NCBI GenBank assembly: GCA_052034005.1
Contig: JBPOJB010000025.1
Span: forward strand, 1-64,000
Length of the DNA stretch: 64,000 bases
Direction of reading: 5' to 3'
Source of the DNA: JAAYDI01 sp052034005
GTDB taxonomy: Bacteria > Planctomycetota > Planctomycetia > Pirellulales > Pirellulaceae
The notes below the pieces were generated by a model. That model saw nothing but the letters and a program-made list of their open reading frames with translations. It did no database searches and was not told the DNA's origin. Every line of letters begins with the position of its first letter. Position 1 is the stretch's first letter. Of this stretch, positions 17,991 to 26,723 are shown piece by piece. The position numbers and the translations under genes are program-made.

Positions 17991-18048
17991 GGGATGCCCT
18001 GGGTCTCGGATCCGAGCGTTCAGTTGCTACGCAAGTACGGATATTCCC

Positions 18049-19299
18049 ATGAACTCACCCTGCATCCATGTCGAGCCGCTTCCCAACGAGCAGCATGGCG
18101 CTTGGGTCGCCGTCCGGGCCGCGATCGCCGGGCATCCACATCGATGGCGGCGCCGTGACCGCCGGAACGGGACCGTGTATTTCGAAGTCCCCGACCGCCT
18201 GGCCGCGTGGACGCCGCTGCAAGGAGCGGCCGACGACCGGCACGACATCTGGCTGCGGGCGGCCATCTTCCCGGCCATGGAATCGGGGCGCGATCTGGTG
18301 ATCCACGGGAACGTGTCGGCCGCCTTGCTGGCCAATATCGAGGTGTATCAGCGCATCATCTGCGACTGGTGGCCCAACAGATACCGCGTGGTGGACGTAT
18401 CGGCCGACCGGGAGCTGACCGATGCCCCGTCGGCGGCGCCCGCCGAGGCCGTGCTGGCGTTCTCCGGCGGACTGGACTCGATCCACGCTCTGTACTGTCA
18501 TCAGCACCGGTTGCGCGGCCGCAACAGCCGCCGGATCCCGCTGTGCGTGTTCGTGCACGGTTACGACATCCCGGTGATGGACGACGCGTTCCAGGGTGCG
18601 TTTCAGCGCGCCGAACGAGTCGTCACGTCGCTGGGCTCGGAACTGGTGCCGGTCCGCACCAACCTGCGCACGCTGCTCCCGCCGTGGCCCGAGTCCTATC
18701 CGACGGCGCTGGCGGCCGTGCTGTCCCTCTTCGGCCGGCGGTTCTCCGAAGGGCTGGTCGCTTCCGCGGCGAACTATCGGAATGCCTGCGCGTATGAAGG
18801 CGGCTACGGTTCGAGCGCTGTGAGCGACTGGCTGTTGTCGTCGCACGATTTCCGGATCACGCACGACGTGGCCGATGCGACGCGCGTCCAGAAGACGGAG
18901 GTCTTGCATCATTGTGAAACGGCCCGTGCCGAACTGCGCGTCTGTTGGGCCGGCGCGGACCTGTCAACCAACTGCGGCTGCTGCTCGAAATGTCTGTGGC
19001 AGATGCTCTGCATGCGGGCCGTCGGGTTGACGGACTTCCGGGCATTTCAACAGGCCTTGTGCCCGGACCGGGTCGCCGCCATGCGCATCCCGTCGCGCTA
19101 TCACTGGTTGGACCTGCAGGCCTGCTGGGAGCACGCGCGGCAGGCGGGCCGAGGCCGGCTCGCCGAGTTCGAAGCGCTGCGGCGTGTGCTGCTGGCGTCG
19201 CCCTATGCCACGGTCCACGCGAAGGTCGAACTCGCCGCGGCGCCGGCGCGCGGTGCGGCAAGCCGGCTGGGCACGTCCCAGGCGGCCTGTCCAGCCTAG
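18049..19299 (+). CDS. QueC/ExsB-like PP-loop ATPase with a Zn-type Cys cluster
   Basis: A 416-aa protein. A 135-residue N-terminal region of no known family precedes the PP-loop SGGLDS (from residue 139), the ATP-pyrophosphatase signature of adenylating enzymes such as QueC, asparagine synthetase and NAD synthetase. A CGCCSKC cluster (Cys 309, 311, 312, 315) resembles the zinc site of 7-cyano-7-deazaguanine synthase. No other queuosine or deazapurine genes are nearby; the gene instead follows a glycosyltransferase and a pyruvyl-transferase-like gene. It therefore probably activates a carboxylate or performs amidation in glycan modification, not tRNA modification. That function is inference. 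There is no clear ribosome site at the ATG. Confidence 0.75.
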   Translation: MNSPCIHVEPLPNEQHGAWVAVRAAIAGHPHRWRRRDRRNGTVYFEVPDRLAAWTPLQGAADDRHDIWLRAAIFPAMESGRDLVIHGNVSAALLANIEVYQRIICDWWPNRYRVVDVSADRELTDAPSAAPAEAVLAFSGGLDSIHALYCHQHRLRGRNSRRIPLCVFVHGYDIPVMDDAFQGAFQRAERVVTSLGSELVPVRTNLRTLLPPWPESYPTALAAVLSLFGRRFSEGLVASAANYRNACAYEGGYGSSAVSDWLLSSHDFRITHDVADATRVQKTEVLHHCETARAELRVCWAGADLSTNCGCCSKCLWQMLCMRAVGLTDFRAFQQALCPDRVAAMRIPSRYHWLDLQACWEHARQAGRGRLAEFEALRRVLLASPYATVHAKVELAAAPARGAASRLGTSQAACPA

Positions 19300-19340
19300 C
19301 GGGCCTGCCCCGGGACCGCCGTCGGGCCCCGCGCGGTCGC

Positions 19341-19368
19341 TGGACGCTGAGGCCGACCGCGTTAGAAT
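19341..19368 (+). promoter_or_regulatory. Possible promoter for the ACT-domain gene
   Basis: TGGACG (19341-19346) and TAGAAT (19363-19368) are spaced 16 bp apart, matching 4/6 and 5/6 of the sigma70 consensus. They lie about 107 bp upstream of the ATG. No experimental support. Confidence 0.4.
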
Positions 19369-19474
19369 CATCCTGTGGGCATCCGGGGCGGCGACCATGA
19401 CGTGAGACGTGCGACACGTCCCCGACCCGGTGCCGGGCGTGGCGGCTTTCCTTTCTCGTTGAGGAGGACATCCC

Positions 19475-19906
19475 ATGATCGAAAAACAGCTTTCCCTGTT
19501 CCTGGAAAACAAGCCGGGCGTGCTGGCCGATGTGTGTGAGGCGCTGGGAGATCACCAGATCAATATCCGGGGCCTGTCCGTATCGGATACGGTCGATCAT
19601 GCAGTCGTCCGGATGATTGTGGATGATCCGGCCCGGGCAATCCACCTGCTGGGCGACCATGGGGTGATGGTCGTGGAAACGGACGTGCTCGCCATTGAAG
19701 TGGATGACAAGCCGGGCGCGCTGGCGAGAATCGCGCGGAAGTTCGCGCTGGATAAGATCAACATCGAGTACGCGTACGGTACGTCCGACAGTGGCCGAGC
19801 CCGGATCTACATGCGGGTCTCCGATGCGCGAAAGGGCAAGCAAGCGGTCTCGGCAGCTGCGCTCGGGAAAGGCCGGAAGAAGAAGAAAAAGAAGAAGAAG
19901 TCGTAG
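19475..19906 (+). CDS. Tandem ACT-domain protein with polylysine tail
   Basis: A 143-aa cytoplasmic protein with a strong ribosome site (GAGGAGG). Residues 1-65 form one ACT domain (LSLFLENKPGVLADVCEALG) and 68-125 a second (VLAIEVDDKPGALARIARKFA). ACT domains bind amino acids and regulate metabolism; stand-alone double-ACT proteins often bind a ligand for an unlinked enzyme. It ends with Arg, eight Lys and Ser, encoded by a run of AAG/AAA codons, which is unusual and could bind nucleic acid or another anion. There is no partner enzyme next door. It converges on the PVC cytochrome gene with a 38-bp gap. Confidence 0.88.
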   Translation: MIEKQLSLFLENKPGVLADVCEALGDHQINIRGLSVSDTVDHAVVRMIVDDPARAIHLLGDHGVMVVETDVLAIEVDDKPGALARIARKFALDKINIEYAYGTSDSGRARIYMRVSDARKGKQAVSAAALGKGRKKKKKKKKS

Positions 19907-19944
19907 CGCCGGAGTGTTGGCTGGCTGGCGGTCATGTGGCCTCG

Positions 19945-22900
19945 TCATGGACCGTCCGGAGCGTCCGCCAGTGTGCGCAGCAACCGGATGTCATCAAACA
20001 GCGCTTCGCCGCCCATGGCGGTCGGCGCCAGCCCGGTCAGCGTGAAGGTGCCGAGGTCCGTCCACAGGTCGCAGGTCACGACGGTCCATTCCGCCGGACG
20101 CTCCGGGGAAACGCAGCTGGCTTGCCATGCCGTGGCGTTGCGCCCGCTGTAGTACCGCCCGCGCGGCGTGTCGGCTGCGGGCCACGCGCCGTCGGCGGCC
20201 AGTTCCAGCATCACGCCGTCACCGCCCGCTTGTTTCCACGCGAAACGCAGATACCGGTATTCGCCCGGCCCGGGATGCTCGGTGATCCGATACTGCCAAC
20301 CGGGGATGGCAGCCGAGAACCTCTGGAGCGGCCGCACCGCCAGCGCCGCGGCGCCGCGGTAGCAATCGTCGGTGACGAGCCGGGCCGCGCCGTCGCCTTC
20401 CTCGAGCAGGGTCGGGAACTGGGCCTCATCGTCGAACAGCACGAGTTCCGACGGGTCGTCCGTTCCCAGCATCTGGCGCAGGAACCCGAGCAGGTCGGCG
20501 ACATCCTGGGGCGATACTTCCTGCTCGAGGTTCTCCGGCATCATCGAGATGGTCGAGGTCGTCAGCTCGTCGATCTCCTGCCGCAGGATGACCGATTCCT
20601 TACCCTCTTCTTCGCGCAGCGTGATGCTCGTCGCGCTCTCCGCCGCCAGGACCCCGGTGAAGATCCGCCCGCTGATCGTCATGACATTGTACGTGCCGTA
20701 GCCGACGCTGATCTGATTGCTGGGATCCAGGATGTCGGAGAGCAGCGTTTCGTCGGCGCGGGTCCGAGCGGTCAGCAGGTCCGGGCCGACGGCATAGCCG
20801 CGGTCGCCCAACCGGTGGCACTTGGCACACTGCCGATCGAACGCGGCCTGCCCGCGTTGCCGGTCGCGCGGGAGCTGCAGTGCAATCCGGTAGCGTTCCA
20901 GCACCTGCTGGCGGCCGGCGGACGAGCCCAGTCCCTGAAAGAGCCGCGCTGCGCGCTGTGCGATCTCCGGGTCGCGGTTGCTGAGCAACCGCTCCCGGCG
21001 CGCGGCATCCACCATGTTCACGTGGATTGTCCCCTCCTCGAGCGCGTCGAGCAGCCGCATCAAATGGGATTGCCGTCCGAAAGCCGCCTCCAGCACGGCG
21101 CTCTGCAATTGGGGCGTGCAACCGGCGATTCCCTCCAGGAGCCGTTGCACTACGGACGGGTCATCCGTCTGGCCGCCGGCCCGGACCAGCGCCGCCTGCA
21201 GCTCCACAGGCTGTTGCGGCGCCAGCAGTGCCGGGACCAGACCGCTCAGGGACCCCGGCGGCGCGGCGGCCAGCAGGCCGAGTGCTTCCACACGCGCGTC
21301 CAAAGGCGCGGCGTCGTCGAGCGCCTGCGCGCGGGCCGCCGCGAACAGGAGCTGCATTTCCTCCAGCTCCTGGACCTGCAATTGAGACGCCACTTGGACC
21401 GCCAGCCGCCGCGTTTCGTCGCGTTCGGAACGGAGCAGCTGCTGGATGGACCGCACGATACCCGGCGTCGAAACGCCCCGCGGACTGCTCCGGCGCAGAC
21501 CGTCGAGCAGGCCCTCCAGGCAGGCCGCCCGCGACTCGGCCCGGCTCGCGTCGCCCAGCTGGCCGAGCGTCGCGAGCAATTGCCCCAGCTGCCGCTCGTC
21601 ACGGCGCGCCCCAACCGCCGCGCAGAGCGACCGGAACAGCGAGTCCGTGGGCGTGCGGTCCGGGTCCTGGATCAGGATGGCCACCAGCTGATCGGCAGTG
21701 GATAACGACGAGCTGACGATCGCGTCTTCCAGGTATCGATCCATCTGCTCGCGGCAGGCCAGGCGTGCCAGTGCGGCGACCGCCGCCGGTGACTCGCTCG
21801 CGCCGAGCGACAATGCGAGCTGTAACGCCACGCGCGGATGACGATCGTGCTCCAGGCTCAACATCGCGCGCCAGACGGCCGTGTCCGCCGCCCAGCGCTC
21901 CGCCAGCCGCAGGGCATGGACACGCACTCGCGGCGACTCGTCACCCAACGCGGCGATGACGGCCGCCGGGGCCAACAGGCCCAGCCCGTCGAGCACATAC
22001 AATGCGCGCAGCCGGCCGACAGCCACCTCGCCGCGCCGGAGCTGATCGTCCAGCAGACCCGCCACCGATCGGTCCTGACGCTCGACCAGCAGGCGTTGGG
22101 CCGTCTCCTGCCACCACACGTTGCAGTGCGCCAGGTGCGGTACCAGCTCGGCGCTGGTCAGCTGTGCCAGGTCGACGCGCCACGAGGTATGGCTCCCCTC
22201 GGGCACGACCCGCCAGATCCGTCCCCGGTCGGCCCCGGCGATCAGCGACGGCAGGTACAGCTGCTGCAGATAGCGCGGGATGGCCGAATAGTCCTCGATG
22301 ATGTCGCGATACATGTCCACGATATACAACATGCCGTCCGGGCCGGTCAGCAGATTCACCGGGCGGAACCACTGTTCCGTGGAGGTCAGGAATTCGCACT
22401 GTTCGTCGGGGTCCGGCCGCGCTGCGCTGTAGGTCACGCCGCGGGGCGTGAGCAGGCAGCGATGGACGAGATTCTGGGCATTGTCGACGCTGAAATGGTT
22501 GCCGTAGTATTCGGCGGGCAAGCCGTCACCCAGATAGATGGTCTGCCCGCTGGCGGCCGTGAAATAGCCGTTGGCCGTCGCCTCCGCGACGCCATAGAAG
22601 CGCACCCACTCTGGATCGGCGGCCCGCTGGCGGCGCCACGGGTCCGGCCGGCTCGTCGGGTACACGCGTGCGGGGTGCCCGTAATCGCTGATGTTCCGCA
22701 CCAGATCGGGCGCGGCGAAGTACGGGTTGCGCATCAGGTAGTGGTGTGCGATTGGGATCACGTGCAGCACGTGCTGCTGGTTGGTGCACAGGAACTGGTC
22801 ACCCCACTCGTCCATCGCCTGACCGAATCCGTGGGTCCAGCCGCTGGCCGGCTCCAACGCGCTGCCGTCCGCCCGGAAGCGGAAGCAGACCGAGCTGATC

Positions 22901-23640
22901 GTCACGTCCTGCGGCAGATGCGGGCCGCGGATCGTCCCGCCGCTGTTCATCCCGCTCACGCCATAGATCCAGTTGTCCAGGCCCCAACGCGGATTGTTGA
23001 TGCGCGTCCACATCTCGTCGGCTCCGAAGCCCGTCAGCAACACCTCGCCAGGGCTCACGTCACCGTCCTCGTCCGCATCCCGCAGGTAGATGATCTCGGG
23101 CGCACAGAACACGATCACACCATCGCGCGCCGGCACGACGCCGTAACACGGGGGCAGTCGGTCGGCCAGCACGGTCGCGCGATCCACACGCCCGTCGCCG
23201 TCCGTGTCCTCCAGCCGCTTGACCGTCCCGAACTGGTCCTCCGCCGCGCGGCGAATGGCCTCGTCCGAGGCCGGGATCCGCCGCACCTGCCGGTCCAATT
23301 GGCCGGTCTTGTTCAGTTCGAGCGTGTCGAGGTAGCCCTCGAGGTTGTAGCCGTGGAGTTCGCAGACCAGGATGCGGCCTCGGGCGTCAAACGCCATGGC
23401 CACCGGGTCCGCCAGGAACGGCTCGCTCGCGACCAACTCGACGCGCAGGCCGCGTGGGACGCGGAACAGTCGCTGGCTGTCGGCCGGCGACAAGGGGCCC
23501 GGCGCGTCGGTCGCCACGGGGATCTCGTCGGCCGATAGAGTCCCCGCGAGCAGGCCGAGGATGGCGCCCGCCACCATCCACGCCCGAAACGGGATCGCAC
23601 GACTCAAGCCGGGCCGGCAGCCTCGCGAACTGTACGCCAT
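19945..23640 (-). CDS. PVC-type haem-binding protein with beta-propeller, HEAT-like repeats and cytochrome c domain
   Basis: A 1231-aa exported protein with a signal peptide (hydrophobic about 20-36, ending TLSAD). The N-terminal half is a membrane-bound dehydrogenase-type propeller (VPRGLRVELVASEPFL.., NNPRWGLDNWIYGVSG). Alpha-helical HEAT-like repeats follow (about 520-900), then a single cytochrome c site CAKCH (about 937-941) with the GPDLL and late MMPENL segments that normally supply the Met ligand. A C-terminal beta-sandwich of about 170 residues completes it. These proteins are abundant in Planctomycetota and Verrucomicrobia and are thought to move electrons from sugar or alcohol oxidation in the periplasm; the exact substrate is unknown. 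AGAAGGGACC precedes the ATG. The upstream region, shared with a divergent gene, has an 18-bp tandem repeat. Confidence 0.9.
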   Translation of the reverse strand: MAYSSRGCRPGLSRAIPFRAWMVAGAILGLLAGTLSADEIPVATDAPGPLSPADSQRLFRVPRGLRVELVASEPFLADPVAMAFDARGRILVCELHGYNLEGYLDTLELNKTGQLDRQVRRIPASDEAIRRAAEDQFGTVKRLEDTDGDGRVDRATVLADRLPPCYGVVPARDGVIVFCAPEIIYLRDADEDGDVSPGEVLLTGFGADEMWTRINNPRWGLDNWIYGVSGMNSGGTIRGPHLPQDVTISSVCFRFRADGSALEPASGWTHGFGQAMDEWGDQFLCTNQQHVLHVIPIAHHYLMRNPYFAAPDLVRNISDYGHPARVYPTSRPDPWRRQRAADPEWVRFYGVAEATANGYFTAASGQTIYLGDGLPAEYYGNHFSVDNAQNLVHRCLLTPRGVTYSAARPDPDEQCEFLTSTEQWFRPVNLLTGPDGMLYIVDMYRDIIEDYSAIPRYLQQLYLPSLIAGADRGRIWRVVPEGSHTSWRVDLAQLTSAELVPHLAHCNVWWQETAQRLLVERQDRSVAGLLDDQLRRGEVAVGRLRALYVLDGLGLLAPAAVIAALGDESPRVRVHALRLAERWAADTAVWRAMLSLEHDRHPRVALQLALSLGASESPAAVAALARLACREQMDRYLEDAIVSSSLSTADQLVAILIQDPDRTPTDSLFRSLCAAVGARRDERQLGQLLATLGQLGDASRAESRAACLEGLLDGLRRSSPRGVSTPGIVRSIQQLLRSERDETRRLAVQVASQLQVQELEEMQLLFAAARAQALDDAAPLDARVEALGLLAAAPPGSLSGLVPALLAPQQPVELQAALVRAGGQTDDPSVVQRLLEGIAGCTPQLQSAVLEAAFGRQSHLMRLLDALEEGTIHVNMVDAARRERLLSNRDPEIAQRAARLFQGLGSSAGRQQVLERYRIALQLPRDRQRGQAAFDRQCAKCHRLGDRGYAVGPDLLTARTRADETLLSDILDPSNQISVGYGTYNVMTISGRIFTGVLAAESATSITLREEEGKESVILRQEIDELTTSTISMMPENLEQEVSPQDVADLLGFLRQMLGTDDPSELVLFDDEAQFPTLLEEGDGAARLVTDDCYRGAAALAVRPLQRFSAAIPGWQYRITEHPGPGEYRYLRFAWKQAGGDGVMLELAADGAWPAADTPRGRYYSGRNATAWQASCVSPERPAEWTVVTCDLWTDLGTFTLTGLAPTAMGGEALFDDIRLLRTLADAPDGP

Positions 23641-23697
23641 GCAGCGGTCCCTTCTGCGGTTCGTGGCGCTCAGCTCCGTCCATCATGACCAGGCTGT

Positions 23698-23742
23698 CGC
23701 GCCAGTCGTATCATACGCGCCAGTCGTATCATAGGTTATAAT
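23698..23742 (+). promoter_or_regulatory. Divergent promoter region: two 18-bp tandem repeats followed by TATAAT
   Basis: CGCGCCAGTCGTATCATA occurs twice head to tail (23698-23715, 23716-23733) without a mismatch. A perfect TATAAT follows at 23737-23742, about 86 bp upstream of the plus-strand Tat sugar-isomerase-like gene. There is no good -35, since the repeats occupy that position, so they may be binding sites for an activator. Each repeat also contains TATGAT on the minus strand, a possible -10 for the divergent cytochrome gene. Confidence 0.5.
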
Positions 23743-23827
23743 CAGGCGTACGATGCGGCAATCCATGGCATGCTGCCGGGAGACGGGTGGTGTATCTGAA
23801 ACATCTGATTTATTGGGAGACAAGACG

Positions 23828-25408
23828 ATGACTCATTCCAAGGACCATAGCGGACATTCTCATCATGCCGGGCAGCCCTGTCATTGCTGTCCCGACAACG
23901 CATGGCACCGGGAACTGGCCCTGTCACGTCGCGGGTTCCTGGCCACGGCTGCCGCGGGCGGCGCGGTGCTCGGCAGTCTGAGTTGGGCGAGTCTGGCGCG
24001 TGGTGGGGAAGGGGAGTTGCCGATGCCTCCCGCGCGGGTGCCGTTGAAGGTATATCCGGTCCTGGTGTGGGACAAGCCGCAGCGTGCGCCGCAGACGAGT
24101 TGGCGTGGCTGGGGCGGCGTGCACACGGACGATGACGCGGTGGAGGAGCTCAGGCGGATCGAGGGCGAGCTGGCCAAGATCAAGCAGGAGGCGGATTTCC
24201 CGGTGAAGTTTGCCAAGGTGGCATCGGCGCACAACGCGGCCGAGGTGGCGGAAGCTCCGGAACTGAAGGCGGCGGACGTGGTGATCGTGTACGGCGCGGG
24301 GTGGGCGGTGGACGCCTGCAAGGACTACGGCAAGGACGTGATCATCTTCCAGCGCCACCGCAGCGGGCCGGTCTATCTGCAGTATGAGATCGTCAGCCCG
24401 CGGTTCTTGCGTCAGCACACCGATCAGCTGATGCACAAGCACATCACGTACGAGGATGTGGTGACGGACGATCTGCAGCAACTGGTGTGGCGGCTGCGCG
24501 CCTTGTGCGGGCTCAAGAACACGGTCGGGTCGAAGATCTTGTGCATCGGCGGGCCGGCCGCGTGGGCTCAGCCGGGCACCATCGTGCCGGATCTGGTCCG
24601 CGAGACATGGAACATGGACCTGACGACCGTGCCCTACGATGAGCTCGAGGTGCTGATCAACGAGGCGCGGGCGGACGCGCAGGCGGTCGCCCTGGCCCGG
24701 AAACGGGCCGATGCCTACTTGGCGCTGCCGGAGACGAGCCTGGAAACCGAGCGGCAGTTCGTGGACAACTGCTTCCTGCTGGACCAGGTGTTTCGCCGGC
24801 TCATGGCGGAAGCCGACTGCCGCGCGATCACGGTCAATGGGTGCATGTCGACCATCATTCCGAAGGCCCAGACGACCGCCTGCCTGACATTGAGCACGCT
24901 CAATGACGACGGCTATTACGCGTTCTGCGAATCGGACTTCGTGGTGATCCCGTCCGGGATCCTGTTGGCCAACATCACCGGCCGGCCGGTGTTCCTCAAC
25001 GATCCGACCTATCCGCATGACGGCGTGATCACGCTGGCGCACTGCACAGGCCCGCGCAAGATGAACGGCAAGTCGCTCGATCCGGTGCGGTTGGTCACGC
25101 ACTTTGAATCCGACTACGGCGCGGCGCCGAAGGTGGAAATGCCCAAGGGACAAGTGGTGACCTGCATCGCGCCGGACTTCCGGTCTGAGCGCTGGATGGG
25201 CTTGCTCGGCAAGATCGTCGATGCGCCCTTCCTGCCCATTTGCCGCGACCAGATCGATGTCGCCTACGACGTGCCGGATCAGCTTGTCGCCGAGCGCATG
25301 CCGGGGTTCCACTGGATGACCGGTTATGGCGACTACCGGAAGGAGCTCGGCTATGCCCTCCGGCGCGTCGGCATCCGCTGGGATGACTTGAACGCGGCCA
25401 TAGCGTAG
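23828..25408 (+). CDS. Tat-exported sugar isomerase-like protein (fucose/arabinose isomerase fold)
   Basis: A 526-aa protein. The ATG at 23828 has GGGAGA upstream; the frame stays open to 23753. A His/Cys-rich stretch (HSKDHSGHSHH..CHCCPD) precedes a twin-arginine motif (LSRRGFLATAAAGG), so it is predicted to be periplasmic. The rest resembles the L-fucose/L-arabinose isomerase-type fold, with conserved-looking segments VNGCMSTIIPKAQTTACL, FCESDFVVIPSGI and HCTGPRKMNGK. Family members are usually cytoplasmic metal-dependent ketol isomerases, so export is unusual outside this phylum. The substrate is unknown. It is divergent from the cytochrome-propeller gene, and the two may be co-regulated by the repeats between them. 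Confidence 0.75.
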   Translation: MTHSKDHSGHSHHAGQPCHCCPDNAWHRELALSRRGFLATAAAGGAVLGSLSWASLARGGEGELPMPPARVPLKVYPVLVWDKPQRAPQTSWRGWGGVHTDDDAVEELRRIEGELAKIKQEADFPVKFAKVASAHNAAEVAEAPELKAADVVIVYGAGWAVDACKDYGKDVIIFQRHRSGPVYLQYEIVSPRFLRQHTDQLMHKHITYEDVVTDDLQQLVWRLRALCGLKNTVGSKILCIGGPAAWAQPGTIVPDLVRETWNMDLTTVPYDELEVLINEARADAQAVALARKRADAYLALPETSLETERQFVDNCFLLDQVFRRLMAEADCRAITVNGCMSTIIPKAQTTACLTLSTLNDDGYYAFCESDFVVIPSGILLANITGRPVFLNDPTYPHDGVITLAHCTGPRKMNGKSLDPVRLVTHFESDYGAAPKVEMPKGQVVTCIAPDFRSERWMGLLGKIVDAPFLPICRDQIDVAYDVPDQLVAERMPGFHWMTGYGDYRKELGYALRRVGIRWDDLNAAIA

Positions 25409-25483
25409 CCGGCGCGACCGCAACACGGCACGAACGGGTGCCTGGTCGGCACCCCAGTCGAGCCGCGGAAACCGAAGAAAACG

Positions 25484-25514
25484 CGGCGGTTTTCCCCTTC
25501 TATGGAAACCGCCG
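25484..25514 (+). terminator. Hairpin downstream of the sugar-isomerase-like gene
   Basis: CGGCGGTTTTCC (25484-25495) pairs with GGAAACCGCCG (25504-25514) across an 8-base loop, with one bulged T. It lies 76 bp after the stop. No U-run follows, so it may be a weak terminator or an mRNA-end stabiliser, and it may also influence the next gene at 25587. Confidence 0.45.
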
Positions 25515-25586
25515 TTGGGATATCATACGCCATCTCTCGCTGAACCGGAGGGTTTACCTGGGCACCAGTCACGGAGGATGCGGACC

Positions 25587-26258
25587 ATGTTGGCTCGGAT
25601 GCCGACGATGAGCAGGCGAACCCTGTGGCTGTGGATCGTGTGCTGGCTTACCGTGGGCTGTCTTACCGTGGGCTGCGGACTCCCGTCCAAGCGGATGTCG
25701 CTGGAGGACGCCATGGACGAGCTGGACGCGGTGGAGGCTGCGACGTCGCTCCGGGAGGACGCGGTGGAGCCTGGGCGGAATCCGCCGCCGGACGAGGATC
25801 CGCCGCCGGCCGGAGACAGGCGGGACCATGTGGCGCTGACCAACCACGAGGACTCGACGGATCGTCAGGACGCCGATCGGGCCGCGGGCGATCCAGCTGC
25901 AATCGACTCTTCCGGTGTGACGGCCGCGCCGGGCGCGCCCGCGACTCGGCCGCTCGAGCAGGTCACGGCCGACAATTTCGAGACCGCCGTGCTTCAAGCC
26001 GATACGCCGGTGCTGGTGGATTTCTATGCCCCATGGTGTGGTCCGTGCAAGAGACTCGCGCCGGTCCTGCAGGAAGTGGCCGCCGACACCCCGGGCGTCA
26101 GAGTGGTCCAGGTGGACATCGACGCGAGTCGGCAGCTGGCGAAGACCTATCGTGTGCACTCCGTTCCGACCTTGATCCTGTTCAAGCGCGGCCGGCCGGT
26201 ATCGGAGCATCGGGGGATCGCCGACCGCCGGACGCTGGAGATGCTCTTGTCGCACTAA
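25587..26258 (+). CDS. Thioredoxin-domain lipoprotein
   Basis: A 223-aa protein. The start at 25587 follows ACGGAGGATG. The hydrophobic leader ends in two back-to-back lipobox-like motifs (LTVGC LTVGC), so it is probably a lipoprotein, with uncertainty over which Cys is acylated. Residues about 40-130 are a low-complexity, Pro/Asp-rich linker. The C-terminal 90 residues are a complete thioredoxin fold with the active site WCGPCKRL, the cis-Pro loop VHSVPTLILF, and the DFYAP strand. It would act as a membrane-anchored disulfide reductant or isomerase outside the cytoplasm. No cytochrome-maturation partner is adjacent, although a c-type cytochrome protein lies about 2 kb away. Confidence 0.88.
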   Translation: MLARMPTMSRRTLWLWIVCWLTVGCLTVGCGLPSKRMSLEDAMDELDAVEAATSLREDAVEPGRNPPPDEDPPPAGDRRDHVALTNHEDSTDRQDADRAAGDPAAIDSSGVTAAPGAPATRPLEQVTADNFETAVLQADTPVLVDFYAPWCGPCKRLAPVLQEVAADTPGVRVVQVDIDASRQLAKTYRVHSVPTLILFKRGRPVSEHRGIADRRTLEMLLSH

Positions 26259-26380
26259 TCGGGCGAGCGCATGTCGCGGTTCACCCGGCAGTGGCCTGAG
26301 CTGGCCGACGCGCGGCAGAAGACCGTTGGCAGCTGACGGAGCGCACTCGCAGCAGAGTCATCAACCGGAAGACACGCATC

Positions 26381-26714
26381 GTGGAACTGTATCTCCTCCG
26401 TCACGCCCAGTCGCTCAACAATGCCCTGCCCATGGAGCAACGCGTAGAGGACCCCGGGTTGACCGAGCTCGGGTTCGAGCAGGCGCGCCGGCTGGGCCTG
26501 TATATGTCGGACTTGCGCTTGACCCGCTTGATCACCAGTCCGTTCCGGCGCGCGTTGGAGACAGCCCAGCAGATCCGGCTGGCGGCGGGCCTCACCCCGG
26601 AGGTGTGGACCGACCTGCATGAGAAGGGCGGTTGTGTGAGCGGCGTGGCGCCTCCCGACTTCGTTGGGCGTCCGGGAATGACGCGCGACGAGATCCAGCG
26701 TGAGTTCCGTGTTC
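26381..26714 (+). pseudogene. Histidine phosphatase (phosphoglycerate mutase-like), 3'-truncated
   Basis: From the GTG at 26381 the frame encodes a clear phosphoglycerate mutase-type start: ELYLLRHAQSLNN with the phospho-acceptor RH motif, LTELGFEQARRLG, and ITSPFRRALETAQ. It continues through GRPGMTRDEIQREF at about residue 111. There the similarity stops. The frame goes on to 26812 but reads antisense through the end of the S9 peptidase gene and gives an Ala/Arg-rich tail. Intact relatives are near 200 aa and contain a second catalytic His region and a conserved C-terminal half, which are missing here. It is therefore probably inactive. A large deletion that fused it to the neighbour is the simplest explanation. 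The end given is where recognisable sequence stops. Confidence 0.72.
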
Positions 26715-26723
26715 CCGCCTCCG

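Noticed and set aside
18049..19299. PP-loop protein as a true QueC in queuosine synthesis
   Set aside because: The SGGLDS and Cys cluster fit the superfamily, but the long extra N-terminal domain and the absence of queD, queE or queF homologues nearby, with glycan genes in their place, make this unlikely.
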